Source: Pachypanchax playfairii (taxonomy: Eukaryota > Chordata > Actinopteri > Cyprinodontiformes > Aplocheilidae). From it: a stretch of DNA of 64,000 nucleotides. This document shows, piece after piece, positions 55,704-64,000 of the stretch. The stretch is taken from contig SSNP01000386.1 of the NCBI GenBank assembly GCA_006937955.1, positions 99,482 to 163,481 on the forward strand, written 5' to 3'. The number at the start of each line of letters is the position of its first letter. Positions within the stretch are counted from its first letter, which is position 1. The position numbers and the translations under genes were made by a program. The notes under the pieces were generated by a model, which had not been told where the DNA came from, searched no databases, and saw only the letters and a program-made list of their open reading frames with translations.

Positions 55704-57130
55704 CAGGCTGGGAATCAGCCCACCGGGCATTGTCCAGTATGCCACAGGCCTCTATGAAATAATTTAACTGAAGTGGTAAAAGCTAAAGCTATAAGAACAT
55801 AAACAGAATCAATCGGAAATCAAAGATCTATAAATTACTAAGAACAACAGCAGAAACACATGACATGAGATCAGATCTGGATCCAACAAAATGTCAGATT
55901 GATATAAAAGGAAACAGAGAATTGTTTAATAGAGAAATAAAAGGTGGTTTATTTAGAGACCCATAAAGAGACGTGTTTTAATTCTCACACACACAAGTCC
56001 AACAAAACAAACAAAAAATAACAATATTTTGTATGAAAAAGGACAGTCAGTGAAGCTCTAGAGCAACATTTAAAACACTCATTTGATTACTCTGTGTAAG
56101 GTTTCATGATTTAAAACCTGTTTTATCATTGATATTAATGTCAAGATCTAAAATTATACTTTAATTTGTAAGATAAATAATTTTATTGAAATATCAACTG
56201 TTGGTCCAGATTTAAATAAACTTTGTTTGAAACATGGTTCTTTACATCAAATGTTAAAGTATCTAAACAATACACATTCATTTCTGTAAAGTATGTGAAT
56301 CTCCTGTCATTCAACGTTTTCTAGATCCTGTTGATCTTGTACGTTCTGAAACTCATCGTTCTGCTTTTGAAGTGAGTTAGAAACATTATCATGCATTTTA
56401 TTACTTATAGGTTTGAAGTTTCATGTTACACAAGTTCACCTGAAAATCATAGACACAGTCACATACCGCCAACCGTCTGACTATAAGGAATAACTCCAGA
56501 TTCTCTTTGATGTTTGATGTGAACTAATCAAGAGCCACTGCTCTTCTTCCTGTAAACAGTGTCAGTCATGTCTTAAGAGAACACAGAGAAATCAAACAAA
56601 CCGAATAACAATGGCGTACATTAATGATGCAATCATCATGAGACCCAGTGGCTTCTGAGGAACCAACCAATACAGGCGCACGAGGATGACCACACACAGC
56701 ACTGACCAATCGCTGTTCCTCTTTCAGCATCCACAGGTGATGAGCCAATTAGCAATCAGTCCAATTATTGGAGGGTGGGCAGACCAGTTGCCAGGATCCC
56801 AACTGTATCTCACATCTGAGTAAATGTTAAGTTCATGAGGGAATATGTTTATCAGGTGTTTATTCAGGTGATTTTGGTCTCATGCAAACAGAATCAGGAT
56901 TTAATGAGCTCTATAGATCTAGCTCAGATCTACTGGTGTAATAACAGATTATTATTATTAATACTACTACTACCACTACTAATTATGCTTTACAATCAAA
57001 CACCTGGGCAGCAGGTTCTGTTCTGATGTTAAACTACTACAGATGTTATAGATGTGAACATGTCTGATGCTTCCTGGAACATGAGCAGGAGATTCATGAA
57101 TACACTCTAATATTTGTGTTATTCTACTGA
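55704..57130. other. Short repeat fragment, then no recognisable gene
   Basis: 55704-55760 is the second copy of the fragment at 2438-2520 (ccaccgggcattgtccagta). The rest is AT-rich DNA with no coding signal that I can support; short open frames show no domain. Confidence 0.4.
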
Positions 57131-57139
57131 TGGTAATTC

Positions 57140-57414
57140 TTACTTTTGGCAGTGTGTGTGTGTGTGTGTCTGTGTGTGGGGGGGGGGTTTCTGACCTCCT
57201 GAGGACCAGCCTGGTCCCCATGAGGGGGACTCCCCTTTTTAGGGTTAGGGGTTAGGTTTATAGGTATGGTGTGAATAGAGTTTTAGTTAGTCTTAGGGTT
57301 AGTTATAGATCAGTAATGGTTAAGGTTAGTGAAAGGGTTTGGGTTAGGTATAAATCTAGTTACTAAAATCAATGGAAGTCAATGGACGGTCCCCATAAGG
57401 ATACCAAAACACAC

Positions 57415-57455
<41 letters not shown>
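57140..57455. repeat. Interspersed repeat with GT microsatellite
   Basis: Text around ggtccccatgaggggga and caatggacggtccccataag brackets a gttaggg-rich middle and ends in (GT)n at about 57413-57455. This is a common vertebrate repeat layout. The ttagggttagggg words are part of it, not telomere. Confidence 0.6.
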
Positions 57456-57457
<2 letters not shown>

Positions 57458-58253
57458 CTGGCCAGTGTTCATGGTGGTTCTTTGTCTCCCCAACACTGAA
57501 GGTCTCTGCAGGCTGGAATTTCATCCCTTTCATTTTTTCCCACCTTTTAAAGAAATACTCTATCTGATCAGCTTTAAATAAATAAATATTTAATTCAGAC
57601 ATCCCACTGTGAGCCCCAACCCGGTCACTGATTCATTACACATACAATGTGTGTATGTGCATGTGTGTATATATATTCCCACTGACTAAACGACTCTTGT
57701 CATCATATCTTCTTACGCTCACTGCTGTGCCTTTTGTGGGCGTCTCTCTGAGACCCCAGGCACCTCACTCCCTCCAGCAGCATGGGCGTTCCATGATGTG
57801 GGTCTATCAGAAGGAGAGAGAGAAAAGAGATGAAAAACATCAAGAGAGTCGACAGGTAGCAGCTGCACCCTAACTGATAAACAGTCCAATCAAATGGCAC
57901 ACAGCACTTTGAGGATAGATCCAGGTTCTAGTCATACCTGGATCCCTTGTCTTCTGATACTAATCAAGCACTTTGGGTGGATTGGTAGTGTCCTGCTTCA
58001 TGATACTTCAAGCTGGAGACTGAACAGTGTATTTTCAGACTGGTGGACAGCCATTCTGTCTTCTGCCTTTTGGCAGGTTAATACTGGATGTTATACTAGA
58101 TACTTACTGGGAAAGAAGAATATATCATCAGCTAATGTGTAAAACCCAGAGACCACAAGAGAAAACAGATAAACATAAAGTCAGAACAATAACAAACCAC
58201 CCGCTTTATGTGGTTCATTTTGTCCATATATTTGAAACTAATTGGAACCGATG
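57456..58253. other. No gene recognised
   Basis: Mixed unique sequence with a TG-rich patch at 57640-57670. Open frames are short and without domains. Confidence 0.4.
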
Positions 58254-59794
58254 TTAGGTTTACATGCGCCAAATTTCCCCAATCTGATTAAAATCTTGGT
58301 CGATCTGAATTCCCAAATCCCTGTTTACATGGACACTAAGTGAAATGATCTGATCATGCCATGAGTACACATGCACCTGTCAGGATCTCTGCTGCTGGTG
58401 GGTGGTGTTTGTGTGCTTAATTGTCTTGCAGGGCGTGGCAGCAGATCATCAGTGAAAGCAGGTGTGGATCATTACCCAGCTCAGGAGAGCTGGGTACTTA
58501 AGCAGAGGAGGAACAAGAGACAGACGCCAGTTTGTTCCACTAACTACCGTGGTAACAGAGTGGCCAGTATTATTATCAGGAGCATTTCTAGCAGTGTTTT
58601 AACCTGCCTTCTCTTCCCTTGTGTTTAGCCCGCTGTCCTGGAGCGCCTCTCCAGCTTACAGTGCCTCAGCGTGGTCATCTACCCGCCTATCGTGAGGACT
58701 GGCTTCGCACGGATGTAATAGAGCTCTGTTGCTGGATCACGCAACCAGCTCTCTCCCTCTGGCTCCCTGTCTGTCTCTGGCTTCCTCTGGATCCACACCT
58801 TCCCGGTCAGCGCGCTGCTGTCACCCCTGCTGCAGAGACGTCAGCACGAACAGCACCCAGACCCGGATCTCCTACCATTACCCTGACAGTCTGGATCACC
58901 ACCCCCGCGGCAGCATCTCTGGATCCCTCCTCACAACCGGACGACACACACGTCAACCGTGAGTTTACGAGCACGATCCCCGCACACCGCAGCTGGTATC
59001 ACAGCCTGTCACTAACCTCTCTCTCTCAACAACCCAGGACCGTTCCTGTCCCGCACCTGTTCCGTCCTGAGTTTGTCACCACGTGTACAGTTTTTGCATT
59101 CCCTGTATTTGAGCACTGTATATAATTAAACACTGTTAAAGTGCAAAAACCTGTTTCCTCGCTGTGTGTGTCTGGAGTTTGGGTCACCCCTGGAGCTTGA
59201 AAACAACCCCACCTGGTATCGAACCATGACAGCACCAAGCACTCAATCAGGTTAAATGAGTTGAGCATGCGCACAGCGAGTTGTCTTACAAACTCCGTCC
59301 TTTCTGCGCGTCTTTCCCGCCCCATCGTGAGCTCGAGCTGACTCACGTTATCCCCAATATGAACCTTCTGCAGGTGATTACCGTTATGTTTGGGTTTTTA
59401 CTGGTCGCATTAACCAAGCTAGAGGCTGAATACATATTACTACTGCTGCTCCACCACAGGAGAGGAGAGCAGGATGACAGGATGACTGCACCAGCAGACC
59501 ACTTCTGTTTACCTCCCGCCATGTTTTCTACTTGGGTCTGCGAAAGCAGAAAGACGTCACGCTGAAGTTGTACGCATGCGCAGTGGGCTTTTTTCACCCT
59601 TTCATTCTGAATGGGTGTATACATGCACGTCTATCTGAATGAAGATCGGACAAAACCACCCCTCTAGATCGGAAGTAAATTTAATTCTGATCAGGCTGCA
59701 TCAGATCAAAACATTCTGATTGACATGTTTACATGACGTATTTTTTATCCGATTGGGCGTTTATTCCAATTAAATGTGCCCATGTAAACGTAGC
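58254..59794. mobile_element. Harbinger-like MITE, copy 2, interrupted by a solo LTR
   Basis: Matches 26320-27025 from tttacatgcgccaaatttcc to catgtaaacgtagc, with the inner frame (MNLLQVITVMFGFLLVALTK) conserved. The left TIR has two changes. The two copies together define the empty site for the LTR at 58378-59231. Confidence 0.75.
58378..59231 (+). mobile_element. Solo LTR of a Gypsy-type retrotransposon, TSD GCACC
   Basis: 854 bp from TGTCAGGATC to ACCATGACA. GCACC occurs at 58373-58377 and 59232-59236; the paralogous MITE at 26 kb has a single GCACC at the same place, proving insertion. A polyadenylation-like attaaa lies near 59126. Open frames inside are not genes. A solo LTR arises by recombination between the two LTRs of a full element. 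Confidence 0.92.
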
Positions 59795-59804
59795 TTGTGT
59801 GTTT

Positions 59805-60110
59805 GAGAGTTGGACCCAAAAGCATGAGCGGACAACAGACAACAGAAAAATGCTGATAGGACAGCGGGACTTACACAACACTGATGCTGGGAGCATGAGA
59901 TGATGAGATAAATAATCCATAGCACGTATGCAGTGTCGAACAAGAATCCCCGAACATCAAACTGAACCAAAAGCTGACTTACATACACACTGAACTAATT
60001 AACAAACTCAAAACACCTGAATGGAAAACTACTGAACAGAGGAGATACCAGGAGACAGAGAGACCAGAACCGACATCAGACACTTGGTGAAGGAAACAGG
60101 AAGTACAGCA
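59805..60110 (-). repeat. 'TTGGACCCAAA' interspersed repeat, copy 4
   Basis: Begins gagttggacccaaaagca and has an A-rich body, resembling 23762-24140 and, inverted, the copies at 1256 and 40555. It follows the Harbinger-like MITE directly. Confidence 0.45.
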
Positions 60111-60540
60111 AAGTTCAAAATAAAAGCCAAAACAGCAGTGCTGCTGCTAGGCTTTTGGTGGCTTTAACTTTTGCTATTTATTTTCAAATTAGAAATAAAC
60201 ACACAAGCAGACCTTCATATAAGAAACCAAATTCTATCACATATGCAGGAACCCTTAAACTAGATTATTAGTTAAGCAACAAGGCAGAACAGAACCAGGA
60301 CTGGATCAAGACACCAGGACTAAACCTCAATTAAACCAGACCAAAAACTGATCCGGGATTAAAACAGTCAGATGATAACTAGACAACTAGATGATAGCAG
60401 CACTGAAAATCATCATAGACCTGCACTACACTGACAACACCTCTTTATTGTGGCAACATGATACTTAGACTTCAAGGTTTGAGTTTTGTGAACATAAAAG
60501 CTGAAAATATTATTGAATCCTGCCAAACAACAACATTATT
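60111..60540. other. No gene recognised
   Basis: A-rich unique-looking DNA between two repeats; nothing could be supported. Confidence 0.4.
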
Positions 60541-60880
60541 TATGGTAAATGGTGTGTACTTGTATAGCGCTTTATTCAGGTTCTACAACCCCCAAAGTGC
60601 TTCACACTACAGTATGTCATTCACCCATTCACACACACACTCACACGTTTGGTGATGATGAACTACACACATGTAGCCACAGCTGTCCTGGGACACACAC
60701 TGACAGAGGCGAGGCTGCCAGACACCACCGGACCCTCCGACCACCACCAAAAAGGCAAAGTGTCTTGCCCGAGGACACAACGGCCAGGCGATCTTTTTTT
60801 CTCTGGGCAGAGCGGGGATTCGAACCACATTTGAACAACCTTCCGGTTACCAGACGACCCGCCTGAGCCACGGCCGCCCA
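60541..60880 (-). mobile_element. tRNA-derived SINE, family 1, diverged copy
   Basis: Same plan as the other family 1 copies (ggtaaatggtgtgtacttgtatagcgc at the left, gggcggccgtggctcagg on the minus strand at the right, B-box-like ggttcgaatcc near 60823), but the middle differs, with a gacacaacggccagg block, so it is another subfamily. Confidence 0.65.
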
Positions 60881-61059
60881 TATAACTATTTAGCCTAGTT
60901 GTTTAAAAAAAGTCTTCAAGACTTAATAAATATAGAATTAGAAAAATTACAAACCTATAAGATACACTAGTGAACATGTTCTAATGAGTTTTAGTAAACA
61001 GCTGTCTTTGACTAATGTGTCTTTCTCACCTGGATCTTGTTCCTTCTCTGTTCTGTCCT

Positions 61060-61500
61060 CATTCTCCATCTCACTCTCTCGTCCTCTCTCACTCTCTCTC
61101 TTCCTCTCACTCTCTCTCTTACTCTCTCTCACTCTCTCGTCCTCTCTCATTCTCTCTCTTCCTCTCTCTCACTCTCTCTTCCTCTCTCTCACTCTCTCTT
61201 CCTCTCTCTCACTCTCTCTTCCTCTCTCACTCTCTCTTCCTCTCTCTCACTCTCTCGTCCTCTCTCATTCTCTCTCTTCCTCTCTCTCACTCTCTCTTCC
61301 TCTCTCTCTCTCTCTCTCNNNNNNNNNNNNNNNNNNNNNNNNNNNNNNNNNNNNNNNNNNNNNNNNNNNNNNNNNNNNNNNNNNNNNNNNNNNNNNNNNN
61401 NNNNNNNNNNNNNNNNNNNNNNNNNNNNNNNNNNNNNNNNNNNNNNNNNNNNNNNNNNNNNNNNNNNNNNNNNNNNNNNNNNNNNNNNNNNNNNNNNNNN

Positions 61501-61531
<31 letters not shown>
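61060..61531. repeat. CT-rich and CA microsatellites around an assembly gap
   Basis: 61060-61318 is a (CTCTCT CACTCTCTCTTC)-type run; 61319-61500 is N; 61501-61531 is (CA)n. Long open frames of Ser/Leu or Arg/Glu repeats here are artefacts. The gap is probably an unresolved microsatellite. Confidence 0.9.
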
Positions 61532-61533
<2 letters not shown>

Positions 61534-64000
61534 CAGTCAATTTAATCTGATCATTGTTACTTTTTATTTTATTAATGAAAGCTCTAACTTCCCTAAAATA
61601 CAACAAATTTCTTCTTTTTTTAGTTGAACCTAAAATCAAATAAATAATCTTCTTTGTTTTATTATATTTAAATTTAACTTGTATACGTGTGATTTAACTG
61701 GAGGTTCATGTTCATCATGTTGACCTTCCAGGTGACCTTCAGAAGCTCCTTAATGCTTTTCTAAACTTTATTTCACTTCTTGTTTCAGTTTTCTGAACAG
61801 ATTCTCCTCCTGCAGGTAAAATTTACCTGAAACTTCTTTAATCCAGAATCTGCATCAGATATTTTTAACAGAAAATCATAAAACCCAAATTATCGTTTCA
61901 TTTCTGCAGCACAGACGTCAAACTAACACGTAACTTCTGACTAATTCATTCCAGCTGAAAACCATTTTATAGACTCCTCCCTGCTGGATGGAGTGATGTC
62001 ACGTCTGACTCACGCTGACCGGCCCACCTGAAAACACACTGACCAGATAAACAACCAGCCCACAGAAAAGCACCCATATAATCAACAGCTGACAGTGTGA
62101 ACTGCATCATCTCCAGGTATCAGCTAACCTGCCTTTGTGCTACCTGATATCAAAAGACATAAAAGCAGGTCAGTGCTTCAGGAATCTAACGTTAGTGGTT
62201 TATGAACTTCTATAAAATCCAAAGTTTCGCTCGATATTTGACCTTAAAATGAACCCGTCACTGTGGAGGTGTTTCTGTTCAGACAGGTGGAGATCTTTTG
62301 TAGCACTGAGGTGAATCATCACCTGCGATCAAACCTACTTGGCCAACAGGTGAGAGGTTTAGGACACATGAGTGAGTTAGGGTTAATACTGCATCATGTT
62401 TTTCCTGTTTGATTCTTTTATTTCAGATCTAATGATGAAGGTTTGTGTCTACTTCCTGTTTGTATTTACTTAACAGGTTCTTCTAACAGCAGCTTGTTTA
62501 TTTCACTCTGTGACCTTTACCATTAATTTCAGTGTATTTAGAGCCTTTCAGCTCCTGTTTTGATTATTGTATTTCCTATGAATCACTTCTTTATTCTTTA
62601 TGTTGGATTTCTGTTTTCTGCCTGAGTTTCTTTCAGTTTGGGTCAAAAGTTAAACAAACTGTAACCAGACGTATCGTTTAGCTCGGGTTCATTCGAGTGT
62701 TTGTGGAAATTGAAATGTTTGAACCGTACACAACATGTCCAGGCTGTAGGTTTAAAAACTGCAGGGCATTATTCAGGTGGACGAGTGTTCATTCAGCAGT
62801 TGAATAGCAGGCCGGTCCTCTATAGTTCAGTATTGATCCTCAGCAGCTTCATCCTAACCTGAATAGATGGAGCTTTGAGGATTTACAGCCAATAGAATCT
62901 TTGGGTAATTGGATCTTTAAAAAACACGCATGAAGAACCAAGAAGTGAAACGACTTTTAGACAGTTGTCCACCTTTTCAACGTGTCTGTTAGAGTCCAAC
63001 TGTTCATTTATGCAGCAAGTTTTTCTTGATATAAAATAGTGACGCAGAGTCTCGATACTGAAACCGACTTCAGTTTGAAGCTCCTTGTTTTGGTTTCCAG
63101 CACAAACTTCCTGGAATGAGCTCCACGAAACAGCTGGAGTTTCATTTATTATCAAGAACAAAAACCTTTTCATTTGTTTTATCGTTGACCCAGAAAAATG
63201 TCATATTCCTCCAGAATTCAGGGCTGAACTAAATTTTGTCCCAAACAAAACAGACTGAATGAGTGAACACAGCAGAGTTCGTTTAACCTGTGGGTCAGGT
63301 GTGAAAACAGAGTAAAACTCAATAAAAAGGTGTCCCAGCATGCTCCACTCTGACCCCCTGGATGCTGCGAGCTGAAAGAAGGTTGTCTGGCATCGAAGAA
63401 GTGAATTAACAGCAACAGTCAGACAGCAGCTGCTTCTCTCTGCCACTAAAACCTTATGAATATCCATCTATACATATGCATGACAGCAGATTACAACCTC
63501 TGCAGCCGTCCAGATGCTCCTGCTGCCATAATGACATGCAACAAGATCAGCAGTGTGTATTTGTCTCAGCACCTATCAGGCATCCAGCTTGTTCTGCATC
63601 CCGTTACACGGCAGCCGTGCACGACATGCATCAACCTACTGACAGTATGAGAGGAGACAGCCTCTGCAGCCAGGAGCCCCGCTGCTGCCAGGACACCATT
63701 AGCATCCAGCTGAGCCACAGGATGCTAACAGCTGGCTCCAACCTGCTTTACTCAGACATCAGGAGGAAGAAGATCAACTTCCTGAATCACAAAAGCCTTT
63801 ATTATTTTAGCATAAATGGATTTCAGGGGATTCCTGGAATTTAAAGAGGTTTTACCCTGTTTTTAATAAAAACACCTACAGTTTCTATCAGATTATTACC
63901 ACTGTGTCATTACATGAAGACTGCAGCTGGAAGGTCTTAAATTACAGGGTTCCTTCCTTCTTACAGGTTTCTTGCTTGTTGTTTTACATATTTCCAAATT
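61532..64000. other. Apparently unique sequence, no recognisable gene
   Basis: No repeat family, RNA gene or protein domain is recognised in 2.5 kb. Open frames at 63456-63844 overlap in two frames and contain no domain. This contrasts with the repeat-rich rest of the window and could be intronic or regulatory DNA of a neighbouring gene. Confidence 0.4.

Noticed and set aside
57235..57350. Telomere-like ttagggttagggg words
   Set aside because: They are few, degenerate and embedded in a common interspersed repeat bracketed by ggtccccat motifs and a GT microsatellite, so not an interstitial telomere.
58619..59125. 168-residue plus-strand protein
   Set aside because: It lies entirely within the solo LTR defined by TG...CA ends and the GCACC duplication.
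61060..61640. Ser/Leu-repeat and Arg/Glu-repeat proteins across the gap
   Set aside because: They are translations of CT-rich microsatellite and N bases.

Overview
This window is nuclear DNA from a ray-finned fish, most likely a percomorph-type teleost. The evidence is the mix of repeats (L2/Maui-like and Rex1-like LINEs, chromodomain Ty3/Gypsy elements, tRNA-derived SINEs, palindromic hAT MITEs, Harbinger-like MITEs, a Tc1 remnant, a C2H2/Tnp2-like DNA transposon gene and an endogenous-retrovirus env fragment) together with one host gene of the GIMAP (AIG1) GTPase family. There are two assembly gaps, at 465-474 and 61319-61500.

The only confidently recognised host protein-coding gene is a plus-strand GIMAP. 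Its large exon is 20576-21576. I propose that its first coding exon is a 19-nt piece at 3238-3256, 64 bp downstream of an ISRE-like site (3162-3174). The two pieces join in frame to 339 residues ending in a CaaX-like CTIL. The 17.3-kb intron between them is a nested transposon stack. Gypsy A (minus strand, LTR at 19084-19430, remnant down to about 5790) was interrupted by an L2-like LINE (13917-18670) in its gag and by Gypsy B (8166-13334) in its protease. Gypsy B has a CCTTG duplication on both sides but only one LTR.

From 21.6 to 35 kb lie SINEs, MITEs, a Tigger-like element, scrambled endogenous-retrovirus pieces (inverted gag-like copies, a gag/protease fragment, an env fragment) and a small unrecognised minus-strand gene candidate (34180 to 33345) with consensus splice and polyadenylation signals.

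From 35.1 to about 42.9 kb is a decayed large DNA transposon with a C2H2-zinc-finger/transposase gene and a second gene. It was itself hit by a short LINE/SINE tail (TSD TATCCA), a 649-bp hAT element (TSD ATTTTTAC), a further interspersed repeat and a possible ISL2EU-like piece. A Tc1 fragment and a Rex1-like LINE split by a 1.45-kb element follow.

From 47.6 to 52.7 kb is a second Rex1-like LINE whose 3' UTR carries about 100 copies of a 36-bp unit (48976-52650). This tandem array creates long open frames on both strands that are not genes. From 52.7 to 64 kb are LTR fragments, MITEs, a solo LTR (58378-59231, TSD GCACC) inside a Harbinger-like MITE whose empty site is seen in a second copy at 26 kb, a SINE, microsatellites, and 2.5 kb of apparently unique sequence with no recognisable gene.
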